Under the pieces are notes generated by a model. That model saw only the letters and a list, made by a program, of their open reading frames with translations. It did not search any database and was not told the DNA's origin. The translations under genes and the position numbers were made by a program. 64,000 bases of DNA, from assembly GCA_009733575.1 (NCBI GenBank), contig ML769474.1, positions 1 to 64,000 of the forward strand, given 5' to 3'. Source of the stretch: Gymnopus androsaceus JB14. Its lineage: Eukaryota > Basidiomycota > Agaricomycetes > Agaricales > Omphalotaceae. Numbering within the stretch: the first letter of the stretch is position 1; every line of letters begins with the position of its first letter. Below are positions 20,826 through 31,829 of this stretch, one piece after another.

Positions 20826-21560
20826 TTGGTCAAAGTTTGGGATGCGAGCCGCATCTTCAACATCAAGTTGATCAGGATATCGGACTTTATTGAGATGGCA
20901 GCACTGAGAACAGAGTCATAGGCGTAACAGTATGCAGTAACTCACAGTCGTTACTTAGAAATTCGGCAGGACAATGCAGCCCCGAGTTATCTTCATTGGA
21001 ACGAGGACCTTCCTCTGTCATTGACGGATGCCTGACGCCAGAATCCTCTTCACTACCAAATTCCGTTCCTTCTCTCGGTGGATAGACATTGGAGAATAAC
21101 TTGGCCGAAAGACTCTACGTAACATCTTCTGCGCTCTTTCTATGAACGAAGAGCTCGATGCAGTAGCATCGCCTCTTTTCCGGTTTCGACTTTGAGCGAA
21201 AGACCGATTTGTGGAGGACGAGGTTAGAGAAGAATAGCTTGACTGTCTTTCCTGGTCGTCTGCTTCGATGACAGCATTCCTACTTCCCCGTTGCGGCTTT
21301 TAAGTTTCCACGTGTAAGTCGCATTGAAACACCAGTAGAAACATCGATATGCTTACGATCGAACCCATGGCTTTTCCCTGAAAAAAACGTAGAATTTATT
21401 GTTGCGGAATGTAGAACCACGCGATTGAGCGAAGAATGGAGCTCTGATGAAGACGGGTAACGACTGAGAAGTAAAAATAGTGGAATTTTAGAGAAAGAAG
21501 CTCACTCTAGAATGATATCCTTGTCCAATATCCAGCAATGAACCAATCGGCAGAATAGAG
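18426..21560 (-). CDS. Multi-exon protein with C-terminal dsRNA-binding domain, polyQ tract and weak kinase-like segment
   Basis: Coding segments joined by short GT-AG introns run down the minus strand. Upstream they give a Ser-rich part (QSSYSSLTSSSTNRSFAQ), SLSAKLFSNVYPPREGTE, and HLNKVRYPDQLDVEDAARIP followed by about 16 glutamines. Next come VTIHGANRNGSEVVLQVFEG and DIIGISPTSDCSSDLHYIVF, which recall the N-lobe of kinase-like proteins in mushroom genomes. Later segments include a Cys pair (RCGQCGELLP). The C-terminus is a dsRBD: LNNWAARTAHIVEYKYQEQR, LVWVARAY, then GALYGAGQATRKDTAKQAAA. The stop is at 18,426-18,428. Some junctions do not keep phase, and one intron inside the dsRBD would be only 34 nt, so the gene may be decaying. 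The start codon was not identified. The dsRBD is fairly sure, the kinase likeness is a guess. Confidence 0.55.
20492..21520 (-). repeat. Internal exon-intron duplication in the dsRBD gene
   Basis: The block 20,492-20,720 and the block 21,290-21,520 align over their exon and intron parts. Shared landmarks are 'gcgattgagcgaagaatgg' followed by 'agctctgatgaag', 'actcactctaa' near the donor, and the 'gaaacac' and 'acatcgat' words of the next intron. The offset is about 800 bp. Both blocks keep donor and acceptor sites, which indicates a tandem duplication of a gene segment, not a transposon. Confidence 0.6.
20776..20829 (-). repeat. (CAA/CAG)n microsatellite encoding polyglutamine
   Basis: A plus-strand run of GTT and GCTGTT triplets reads on the minus strand as about 16 consecutive CAA/CAG codons in the frame between NFD and PLIDPSSHEE. 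The mixed codons make it less prone to slippage than a pure tract. Confidence 0.8.
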
Positions 21561-24500
21561 CAGAGCTTTTATGATCTGGAAGACAGTTAAAGCCGAATAA
21601 CGAAGGGGAGGTAGAACTAAAGCTGGGAAAACAACAGCAGTGTGGGTAAGATCTAGATATCAATCTATATCAATTGAATTGAACAAAGCTATAAAAAGTG
21701 GCGAGAGGGGTTTTTGCCGGGACGTCAATTGGCAGGTAGTCTGGAAACCAACCGCTCGAGCTCGTTACTGGGAGATGCAGAAGCAGCCGAGAAATCTAGA
21801 GGAGAAAAGCTTATGAGTACTTTTAGGAAAGAGATCACAAAGGGGCATGTCTCGAAATGTATACAAAATCTGCATACTATGCCTACATGTACAGTTCACC
21901 GCTGCAATGCATACTGCATGATCACGTCCCCGACGAGCCGTGCTCTATCTGGGCGTTCCATACCAAATGATATAATCCATCTGTGAGCCATTGGCCCAGT
22001 CCTCGAGATCTGCCTTGTTGACATCAAAATCTAAACATGATGCGATGCGACTTCCTATACGCGCTCCAAATATGGATTTACGCGGGCGTCCTAAGCCGAT
22101 CGATATGTGCGTCAAATACTGCCAGAGATGCTAGACGAGATGCCAGGGCTATGGCGCTTATCAGGAGTGAGAGATACGCGGAAAACGGCGAAGTTGAAAT
22201 ACGCTGAAAGCTCATGGATGATAATTAGCGCAAGACCAGGTGGTTTGACTCTTTGAGAACATGCGGAGAGTATGGCTGGGTCTCTGTGACACTGGTAGAC
22301 ATAGCTGGATTCACTAGAGGTTGTTCGGGGTTAAAGACTTGAAGGGCAGAAAGTAGGAGGGCCATATGCGCTGCTGAAGGAGGATCCTGGATAGCTAGTG
22401 AATCAGAATTAGTTATCATCTGAAGAGTAGGAATTCGCCCTTACAAGACTTAAAAGTGTTCGGCCAGTGCTGATATCTTTCCTGTTATTGCTTGCAGCGA
22501 TGCACGAGGCTGCCTTCGTTATCTTTCTGTCCACGCGAAGACAGGGTGATTATTCTGAGGTACGGTGGTAAGGTAAATGCGTTTGACCAGCTTTAGGAAA
22601 TCATCGTTTGGGAAAAGAGACGCCATGCGTTTATCATAAACGCTCAGGTCGGCAATTTAAGATCTTAAAAGTATTCCTCCCCAAATTACAGTGTACACTA
22701 GTCACATAAATAACTTATATTTCGACACCGTACGTACGTACTTACAGTTACAAAAAGAGATGTAATGTGTATACTTTGTTTCGGTATGGCGGTGACTCCA
22801 CTCAGTCCGAGAATAATACGAAGACATACTGCAGTGAAGGTAAGGGAACCGATTCCATTTCCGAATTTCCGAATCCTTTCGGATTAGGATGAGGATGATT
22901 GGGATTGGGGGAAAGCACGGCCTCCCCTAAAAAAACGAATACAATAGCAAAGCTGAGTTGAGAAGAATTTGAGGAAATTTGAGCGCAACAACTCGACTCC
23001 AATTAAACCACCTAATTAAACCACCCAGTAGTTGGAGGCCTCAGAAAGATCTGCAAGCTATTTCTATTACCGGCCTTGAACATCAGCTCTTCAACAAACA
23101 CTCGTTTCAATGCTTACCCGGTAATATTGAGTGGGAAAGTGCGCGGAATTTGATTAGGGAAGTCGACGATGACCTCCGCTCTGCCTTGAATCGAGACAGG
23201 TATTTCTCCTCGTGGAGTCACATAGCGGAAAACAAGTAGATAGTTCTAGCGGAAATAGTGACGCTTGATTTGTCCGGTTCCGTTGGCGATGACTTGTCCG
23301 CGTTTGACGATGGGTCAGTTGGACATTGGGGGAAGGACAAGAGGTATTCGGCATAGAAAGGCAGGAAAACAGCTCAACGCCCATTCCCATGCGCCAGAAC
23401 GCAACCAAACGCAGCTGCTGATCTCCGTTCTTCTTATGGTTTAAGGAAAGCGTTCGGATAGGGTTCTGCCAATCACCCAAAAAAATATGTTCAGGGAAAT
23501 TTTCAACTCACAATATGTGCAAGCAAGCGCAAGGATCTTGATCTCTCTACCTCCTAACCCTTATGCTGACTGCTCGACAAGGTCTGTATACAGCCGCCGG
23601 CCTCAAACCACCTAGTGCGGGTTCGTCAAACATCCCAGAGCCTCAGGCCGGAGGCCACGAAAACATCATAGGATGGTGGAAGTTTCATCTCGTTTACCAT
23701 TAACGGCTCAGGTAAGATGGCCTCGCCGCCAGATATGTAGTCGACTACTTGTGGTCATGAAATTGGCACGATGACCTTCATTGCTAGTGGATTTGTGAGG
23801 TCCAAATATCGCTCATATGAACGGCGCTATTTCCATTGTGTAAAATTTTAGCTCGTACGCAGAGAACTAGATTGTAAATTTGCTATGAGCGCAGGAGCAA
23901 TCATCTGTATAAAATCAGTCTCACTTTGAAGGATATCATAGAACATCTGAGAAAAATCTCTCGTTCTCTTTCTAGAATTGTGACGTGACGTGAGTACTTC
24001 GATCCTTGTATGAATCCCCAAGAAGCTTCTCAAATGGAACCATCTGCTCGTCGAAGACGTAGTAACCAGAACATAAAAATGACTGGAAGGTATCGAAGTG
24101 CACTGGCGACCTAGAGAAATCTCTAGCTTCATTGATCAACGTGTCTCCGACTTGTTGAATTATTCAGAATTTGGAACTTTAAAACCAAACCCATCTCGTT
24201 ACAATCACATCAGGGAGTCAATACTGCATTCCACTTCAATGACGAGTGTGCCCCAATTGTCGTGACTTTAGAAAGAACTCGCATACGCGACAGTAAGGTA
24301 TGAAGGTATTAGTCTACGCCTTTCAATACGATGCAATACACTCGTAGTTTCGTCGTCGCTATAATACAAGGTCAGTTTCATATAATCACTATAAGACGCC
24401 ATACATTACCTGGTCTATGGGGGCGCTTTCGAACTTCTGGCTTCTTTGAATGAATTGGCTTGCTACCTTGTCCGATGAGTACAACTATGGATAGCCAGAA

Positions 24501-24916
24501 TTTAGTAACACAAACCGGCTAGTAATTACGCACCGTTTTCTTTCATAATAAGCGTAACTGGACTACTGTCCACAACGGACAGCGTATCGGTCAATGGAGC
24601 CCTTGTGAGATGGGACGACTTTCGAGTTGCGGTTCCATGAGAGGGAGAGGGTAGAAACACAAATATGACCTTGCCACCTTTCTCGTCGCGGCTCCTCCGC
24701 TGTTCTCCAAGTTAGGTAAAGTTGTTGAGACGATAACTACGGACCAGCATCTTAGAGTAAATCTATGAGCGCGGCCAATACTTTGACTTCTGGATTGTAC
24801 TGTGGATAACTGCTTCGGCACAAGTGGATTATAAAATATCAATTTTGAGTGCTGCCGTTTTGTGTTGTGACATGAGGAATCTAGCCTTCTACCAACTGCT
24901 CAACGTTTCTAACGCT
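21561..24916. other. Long stretch without a supported gene
   Basis: About 3.3 kb without a frame I can assign. It contains the second copy of the dispersed duplication (22,861-23,003). A short plus-strand frame at about 23,040-23,239 (ITGLEHQLFNKHSFQCLPGN; RSALNRDRYFSSWSHIAEN) looks more protein-like than its surroundings and may be a gene fragment. The rest has no family resemblance or splice structure I can defend. Confidence 0.4.
22861..23003. repeat. Dispersed duplication, copy 2
   Basis: Same orientation as copy 1 at 17,263-17,398, about 5.6 kb away. This copy lacks about 8 bp near 'gattgggat' and has an extra 'ttgagaagaatt' stretch. The two copies bracket the dsRBD gene and MITE-like element 2. 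Confidence 0.65.
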
Positions 24917-25206
24917 CTATTCCTCGTCATTCTGCACGTATTTGTCTCGAATGTCTTTCCATTGTTTCTGCAAGAGAATTTAGACGCGAATTGAACCAAA
25001 GAATCAGTATGCGTACCCCCTTGTTCCACGAATCCCAAAAGGTAGTAACGCCAGAGTCAAAGCCGATACCGAAAGCAAAGGCTGCGGTGAATACAGAAGC
25101 GACGTAGACACCTAAACAAACAGGTAAACGAAGGAAGATTTTGAATTGAGGAAAGCGTACTGTTTCGCTTGAAAATTGTGCTGTAAATGGTATTGGAAAG
25201 CGACAT
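24917..25206 (-). CDS. QCR9: Cytochrome bc1 complex subunit 9
   Basis: This small inner-membrane subunit belongs to mitochondrial complex III (ubiquinol-cytochrome c reductase). Three exons fit: 25,206-25,161, 25,111-25,017 and 24,967-24,917, with GT-AG introns of 49 nt each. The 63-residue product starts MSLSNTIYSTIFKRNS, has one membrane segment (VYVASVFTAAFAFGIGFDSG) followed by TTFWDSWNKGKQWKDIRDKY, and ends at TAG 24,917. The aromatic-Trp-N-x-GK(L/Q)WKDI motif is diagnostic of QCR9/UCR10. The ATG at 25,206 is the only one giving this conserved N-terminus. It lies head-to-head with the mitoribosomal gene at 25,300, and both products go to mitochondria. Confidence 0.93.
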
Positions 25207-25299
25207 GATGGGGGATTCGGACAAGTGCGGAAACAGCAAGAAGCGGAGTTTGAATTTTATTTCCTTTTTGAATTCTTCCTTCGCGTCGCGCAGACAAAA
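25207..25299. promoter_or_regulatory. Shared divergent promoter of QCR9 and uS11m
   Basis: Only 93 bp separate the two start codons, so 5' leaders and promoter elements of both nuclear-encoded mitochondrial genes must lie here or inside each other's 5' ends. No TATA box is obvious. The segment contains gggggattcggacaagtgcg. Confidence 0.5.
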
Positions 25300-25920
25300 A
25301 TGCTCAGCTCAATCCGTACAGCTGCAAAACATTCATCCAAAAAAGCATTTGCAGGCTACGCCAGCTATGCTACACCCAACTCTGCCGCATCAGCCTTGAT
25401 TAACGAACTCGATGATTTAATGCCAGACGCTCCTCCGTCTGCTGAAGGCGGTTATAGCCGCACTGCTGCTGCTCCTCCTCCAAACACATCTTCATCGGAG
25501 ACCTCGACAGCTTTCCCAGCTCTATTATCCAATAATCCCTACTCCATCCCACTATACAAACTTCACTGTCATTCCACACCCAACAACACCATAACCACAT
25601 TCACTGACCCTTCCGGTAATCCTATTGCCTGGTTCAGTGGAGGCTCCTGTGGGTTCAAAAGAGGCCAGCGGTCAACTTATGAAGCCGGCTATCAGTGCGC
25701 TGTCAGGATGTTCAAGGTGATAGAAAACCTTGCGGCAAAACCAGAGAACATGGTTAAGATCAGTCTTTGTTTCAAGAATTTTGGGTTTGGCAGAGAAGCA
25801 ATGCAGAAGGCTCTTATGACGAGTGAGGGTGGCAATGTGAGGGGCTTGATTGAGGTTGTAACTGACAGGACAGCGATAAAGATTGGTGGTACGAGGGCGA
25901 AGAAGGCGAGGAGATTGTAG
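25300..25920 (+). CDS. Mitochondrial small-subunit ribosomal protein uS11m
   Basis: Intronless, 206 residues from the ATG at 25,300. The upstream in-frame GTG/TTG codons are ignored because MLSSIRTAAKHSSKKAF is a good mitochondrial targeting sequence, rich in Arg/Lys/Ser/Ala. The C-terminal 130 residues are a uS11 domain with FSGGSCGFKRGQRSTYEAGY, FGFGREAMQKALM and DRTAIKIGGTRAKKARRL, the conserved rRNA-binding end of S11 (yeast Mrps18). Residues 30-75 are Ser/Pro-rich and probably unstructured. It is part of the platform of the mitochondrial 37S subunit. Confidence 0.93.
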   Translation: MLSSIRTAAKHSSKKAFAGYASYATPNSAASALINELDDLMPDAPPSAEGGYSRTAAAPPPNTSSSETSTAFPALLSNNPYSIPLYKLHCHSTPNNTITTFTDPSGNPIAWFSGGSCGFKRGQRSTYEAGYQCAVRMFKVIENLAAKPENMVKISLCFKNFGFGREAMQKALMTSEGGNVRGLIEVVTDRTAIKIGGTRAKKARRL

Positions 25921-26342
25921 AGGTTCGTGTGCCCTCAGTTACATCCTTGAATCCGATTGCTAACGCAAAACTCCAGGACCTTCACGTACATACTCAAAAT
26001 ACATTCTTGGAACGCGTTCCAAATAATCATATATCTTCAACCACTTTGCATTGTTATGAGGATGCCACCTTGCCCGAGAATGCTGAGCATTGGAAAGCTT
26101 GGCATAGGAGACGCTGGCGAAACGCGCTAGGATGCCGAGTAGGTTTATGTTGGCAGGCTGTCGACAAGAATACTCGGAAGGATTCTAGATTTCGCCGCTA
26201 AGCTACTCTACGTATGTATAGCTTTCTCCAGCAAAATCAATGTCACTCCCATTTCACGAAGGCGCGATGGTTTCTATCCTGTTCGCCGTATCCTTGCATT
26301 CATGGGACCCTGCCTCACTTGAACTGCACGCTATTGACACTT

Positions 26343-26622
26343 TACGAAGCAAAGAAACATACCTCTTCTCTCCGATTCCAACTTAAGGAACTCGGGTTTT
26401 TCTTCCGAGATACAGCTCGGCAGATATGCCACTCACCCTAGGCTCGATGTGTATACCTTGGAATAATGACACTATCTGGGCGGGTACGAAGCAAAGAAAT
26501 ATACCTCTTCTCCGATTCCAACTTGAGGAACTCGGGTTTTCTTCCGAGATACAGCTCAGCAGATACGCCACTCACCCTAGGCCCAATGTGTACACCTTGG
26601 AATAATGATACTATCTGGGCGG
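26343..26622. repeat. 142-bp tandem duplication upstream of the S9 peptidase gene
   Basis: Two consecutive units, 26,343-26,484 and 26,485-26,622, both begin tacgaagcaaagaaa and share 'cgattccaactt.aggaact', 'ttccgagatacagct' and 'ttggaataatga.actatc'. They differ by small indels and point changes, so the duplication is not brand new. It ends about 100 bp before the ATG at 26,721. Confidence 0.85.
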
Positions 26623-26720
26623 TTGATACTATGTATCCTAAGATCAGTGCCTCGTGCGGTAGATGCGTATAAACATTAGGCACTATCAGCCACTGTCCCG
26701 GTTTTCGAGAAGGAACCACT

Positions 26721-29046
26721 ATGTTCACTCCCCAGGACATCGCGTCTGCCCAAACGATAAGCAGTCTTTCTCTTTCCAAGGACGCATCTCACTTGGTCTA
26801 TACCTATAGCTCTCTATTCCAGCCCAAGGACAAATCCAGGACTTCGACTCTATGGATCGCTGATACTTCCAAGGAACTCAGTGCCCACCGTCTGATTCCA
26901 TCATCCACGAATTTTGACCACTCCCCGTCTTTTCATCCTGTCTCCAACGACGTGTATTTCCTCTCCGATAGACACAGTGGTCCCGATGGTCCTACTCATA
27001 TTTACCGGCTCGCTGGGAGCGGGACTGAGCCACAGGCAGTGGCATCTTTCGGAAACTCGGAAACTGTGTCATCGTATGCGATCTCTCCGGATGGCTCTCA
27101 TGTCGCGTTCATCAGTATGGAAAGCCCGGAGACGAATGATGATGAGAAGAACAAGGACAAACCTGATGTCGACGCGGAAAAAAACAGATTCAGAGGTTTG
27201 GGGCACGAAGAAGACTTTGTTGGGAGCTCTTCGCGTCGTCTCTCTCAGTGCATCCGAGGAGTAAGTACAGGCTTACATTTATGCAAACATTACCTTAGTA
27301 GAGCTCAGTCACCATTCCAGGATTCGTACGCTAGTCTCCACAGACTTACTGCATATTGCTTCATTTTCCTGGAGCCCAGATAGTACCTCGATTGCCTATC
27401 GTCTCCTACAGGGCACCGATGGTGAAAGTCAATTCAAGCCGGTTGTGGAGGCGCTCGTCTCTCTAGATTCCGGAACGACTTGCAATGTGCATACTCATAT
27501 CAAATATCCCGACAGCAACACCGTTTTAACATCCTTCAAGCCATCTGTCCAAGTTGCTGCATATCTTCAAGGATTCCATCTCCAGCCAGATTCATCAATG
27601 ACTGCATCGTCATTGCATATTAATGACTTCAGCCAAGCCAAGCAAACTACTATCCTCTATGGCGAGACTGAAGATGCTGTGCATATGGTTAATGTCCAAA
27701 GCAGCGACCAAGTTGCCGTAGAGATTTACACGGGGCTGAATCGTCGTATTGACGTCGTAGATATTATACAGAGGAAAATACTTTTGACGGTGCTGCCAGT
27801 GGAAAGAGGAGCATATGCAGGAGTGGGATATGCGTTTTGATCACACGAATGGCGGTTATGTTGTTGCTGCTCTACGAAGCTCTGCTGTTACAGGTGAACT
27901 TCCTGAAATTTGGCTTATTCGGACGCCGACTGGGAAAGATGGGGTGCCAGTAGACTCGATCACGAAAGAGGGCATCAGGCTTTCTGATCACCATTCGTCT
28001 TTCACACCTGACAAAGCTCCTACAAGTCGAGGTTTCCAGTGGACCAGTGTGGACGGAGAGACTGTACATGGGATTATCAGCCATCCTAGAGGAGTGAAAG
28101 AAGAAGATTTGAGTGCACTCCCAGCCGTTGTTTTGGTGCATGCTGGCCCTTATTATGGGTATGTAGATTCTATCTTCTCTCGATTGATATTAACATATGT
28201 ACTACTCGCAGGGTAGAGCACTTTGAATTGCAATGGGGTATGTATACTATTTCTATCCCGACAAACCTGCTTATACATGGATGCCATAGGCTTCCTAGCC
28301 TGGCGCGCCTTCTTAGCGTATCATGGCTACGTCGTGCTAGCTCCGAACTTTCGCGGTAGTACGCACGCCAATCCATCATGTACAATATTGGCATTAACTG
28401 TATCTTTCTTACAGGCGCTGGCGGAGGACACAAATTCGCTCAAGTCAAGGGCACCATGGGCATTCTCGACTGGGACGATACCCAGACCATGATTCTCGAG
28501 GCTCTCAAGCTCGGCTTCGTCAATGCTAAGAATATTGCCATAGCGGGATATAGCATGGGTGGATTCTTAACGGCATGGGGCTGCACCCGTCCAGCAAACA
28601 ACGAATACTCATTCAAAGCTGGGGTATGTGGTGCAGGTCTTACCAGTTGGGGTTCGTTGGTTGAGTCCTCGGATTGTCCCGATCTAGGAGTGAGTTATAT
28701 TGCACGTACCTTGCGTCTACTGATCATGACTGTTCTCACAATGTATAGACTCTTTTCGGAGTAGGTGCACCCTGGATTCCAGGCGAACCCAACTATGTGC
28801 GAAGCAGCCCAATTAAAGATGCTTGCAATGTTCAATGTCCGATGCTTTTTATACATGGAAAAGAGGATGCTACGGGTTCCGTTGACCCAAGCCATTGGAA
28901 TGGTACGGGGTATTGAACGGGTTAGTAAGGCCCCAAAGCCCGAGTTGGTGATATATCCAAGAGAAGGACATGTTTTTAATGAGGCTGTGCATGTGAAGGA
29001 TATGTATGAGCGGCTGTTGGGTTTTTTGGATAGGTATATGAAGTGA
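26721..29046 (+). CDS. S9 family serine peptidase, dipeptidyl-peptidase 5-like (frame broken three times)
   Basis: A prolyl-oligopeptidase-family enzyme that releases dipeptides or acylated residues from peptides. No signal peptide is visible after the start MFTPQDIASAQTIS. The N-terminal half has beta-propeller blades (SFHPVSNDVYFLSDRHSG; SYAISPDGSHVAFISME; SWSPDSTSIAYRLL). The C-terminal hydrolase has VLVHAGPYYG, RAFLAYHGYVVLAPNFRGS, the nucleophile elbow IAGYSMGGFLTAW, an Asp loop LFIHGKEDAT and the His loop YPREGHVF, so the Ser-Asp-His triad is complete. Introns fit at about 27,262-27,320, 28,160-28,210 and three more positions. One extra base each at about 27,180 (seven A's), 27,821 and 28,875 breaks the frame. 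It is either a young pseudogene or affected by consensus errors. Confidence 0.8.
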
Positions 29047-29412
29047 GTTTATTATCGTAGAGCAGTTCAGATCTATGGCTCGTCACAAATAACAGAAAGA
29101 AAAAATGATGATTTCTTAACAAGATTGTTGTTGTGTGCGCAGTTGTGCAAGTAGTAGACATCGGGGATACCCAATTTGAGCATATACTTGTCTCAAATTG
29201 GTGTAAGTTTCTCAAGATTATTGCGAGTTCCTTGGATTCTGCACTGTGGCGCAGTTGCGCAGGAGTGCGCCGCACAAATCCTATGGCCGAGTGTATCCTT
29301 CCATATGGCTTCCATCTTGCTTCCATCAATTGAGTTGAGTATTTATCTTTGACCTTGACAGAACTCGTCCACCATCTGAACCTGAACGCTCCAGCAGACT
29401 GCATCTCAGAAT

Positions 29413-31536
29413 ATGGGTGTCGACTCAAGCGTATACGCGTCCTCAACGAAAGAAAACTCGTTAGCCTTTAGTCGAATGGACCTTGATTGTTATCAGAAAT
29501 CATGCCGCTCCTGGACTCGAAGCAGAGTATGTGCTATTCTACTAGTGCTACTAGCTTGCGTTTCCGTAGCCATATTGCCTGCCACTGGATCTTTCAAGCG
29601 GTGCCAGATGTCTGGCATACTGGGACATTCCTCAAAGGCACCTTTCTATGCAAATGTTTCGAGCATCGCTGGATCCCTCTGTCCTGGTGTGGGCGCAAAT
29701 ACTCCCTCGTATTCTGGGTACATTGGGCTTAAGGGAGACACGGATTTGTCCCCGAGAAGGTCATTTTTCTGGTGAGTACGGATTCTGGTGCACATAAGCT
29801 GAATCGTAGTATTGACCTTGATTCCAGGTATTTCGGAGCGGAATCCCATGATCCCGATGCCCCGGTAATGTGTGTATCTGCGGATAACTTATCCTACAAG
29901 CTGTTCTGACAGGTCGCAGATTGACAATGGGCGGAGGACCGGGAACCAGTGGTCTTATGAACGCGTTTTTTGGTTCGTGCAATGTCATCATGAGTTGGAA
30001 TCTTGACGAGAATGTCTTTTCAGGTCAATCTCCTTGCCTCATCTCAGCTGATGGGCTGGTTTCTAATCCTAACGGCTGGACGGAGCGATATAATCTCCTT
30101 GTGCTTGACCACGTCAGTCTCAACGTTTTTCGAGAATCGAGACCTGTTTACTTACATGCAGTTTATAGCCGGTTGGTGTAGGATTTTCATACGGTGGCCC
30201 CCTAGTGAATAACAGCCGCGACGCTGCTTGGGACGTGTATGACTTTTTGCAAAAGTTCTACGTCTTGTTTCCGGAACTTGTGGGGTGAAAATGCTTCAAG
30301 CTATGAAGGAACTTGATTCTGATTTCACTTCTATCTTGTCAGAAACAAACTCGTTGTGGATGGGGGAAGTTACGGAGGAGTTTACGTCCCAAACATCGCA
30401 ACCGTTATCCAGGAAGGCAATCGAGCTGTTGCGTCTGGGAAAGGGCAGCCTGGCGCAAAGAAGTTAAATCTGGAATCGTTGATGGTGCATAATCCAATAT
30501 CGGTGAGTTTCTTACAAGATTTCATAAAGCTATTGACCAAGACAGTCTGTTAGGATCCATACTCGCATTTTAGGTGGTTGCTTCAATACCGTTGCGTGTA
30601 TCACAGCGTATATAACAGCACACAATGTGCGGAGGCCTATGCCCTACTACCCAGCTGCCTGGCAGCATTAGATTTCGCATCCGAACCGGAGAATAGCACA
30701 CCTCAGAACCGTTTCGAAACCATTGAGCTCTGTGCGAATTTATCCAAATTTGCAGTGGAAGTTCCGATAGAAAATATTGGATTGAAGGCACGTCTTTACC
30801 TTTCGCATTACTTTTAGTACAGCCTGACGATGACATTGTAGTGCAACCCCGGTAATGAAGGCATTGCTAAATGTTATCCCGAGTTCAACTGGATTAACGA
30901 GGTCTTTACTCAACCAAAAGTCAAGACAATGCTCGGAGTTCCTGAAAAAGTGAACTACACCTCATTGAATATGGATGTTAACAGAGCATTTTCGGCTTAC
31001 GGAGAGAAGTGAGTGTCTCCAAAGCGTTCGGCATTGACTTGACGATACTCTTCGTTAGGGTTTTCCGCCATCATCTTTTGTACGAGCCACTTCTGGCGGA
31101 TGGTATCAGAGTTCTACGTACGTGTCGCTACTCTTGGGCAAGGATGACCACCCGTGTCACCTCATCGCATGCGTCACACAGACTACGTCGGAGCTCAGGA
31201 TGCCAATTGCGCCTGGCCCGGCGTTCTCTCTTTCTTGAAACTGATACGCGGTCCGTACCAAGAGAGTTTTATTAATAGCAAAGAACTTCCGTGGCCAACA
31301 ACCGAAACAGAAGGAGGATATGTCCGCGTAGTGGGCGAAGGCGCGGGGAATATGACTTTTGTCCTAATCGAGGATGCAGGTCATTTTGTAAGTCGATGGT
31401 TGGAGCTTTTTGATAGATTCTAATTCCTCTGCTTCCACAGAGCGTTCACGATCAGACTGCTATTGTGAAATCCATCATCGAGCATTGGATTGAAAATGAA
31501 CCATTTATTGGAAGCGCGACACATGCTGGAAATTAG
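29413..31536 (+). CDS. S10 serine carboxypeptidase-like protein, secretory, with altered substrate-binding residues
   Basis: About ten exons read cleanly from the ATG at 29,413 (or MDLDCYQK 63 nt later) to TAG at 31,536. A signal anchor (CAILLVLLACVSVAILPATG) is followed by SGYIGLKGD. The oxyanion segment is LTMGGGPGTSGLMNAFFG, then PVGVGFSYGGPL, the nucleophile VVDGGSYGGVYVP, the Asp loop HYVGAQDANCAWPG and the His loop EDAGHF. Ser, Asp and His are all present. In carboxypeptidase Y, the Asn before GGPG and the Glu of GESYGG bind the substrate carboxylate; here both are Gly. One intron starts with GC (at 30,791) instead of GT. It acts in the vacuole/secretory path or outside the cell. It may be a protease with changed specificity. 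Confidence 0.85.
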
Positions 31537-31829
31537 TGTACAGACTGAGATCGTCAGTCAGTGTAGAGAATAATGTACAGTTGAGGATGTATTCAAATCA
31601 TGCCACCCCAGAATCGTTTCAAGTTGAGGCGACTGAGGCTACTTTGGCGTCTCGCCGCAGCAATCTTTTCGGGAATACGCATATGAAGGTTATGCGCAAT
31701 TCTCAACCGTGGATCCAGGGTTTCTAGCTGTGGGAATGGCGGAGTCGTCATTGCAACATCAGCTTCGTGGTACGCGGCTGGAGATCTTCCACTATCGAAG
31801 ATATAAGAAGGAAGTTGGAGGGAAAAACT

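Noticed and set aside
25929..26201. A 90-residue gene downstream of uS11m
   Set aside because: No family likeness; it lies in the probable 3' untranslated region.
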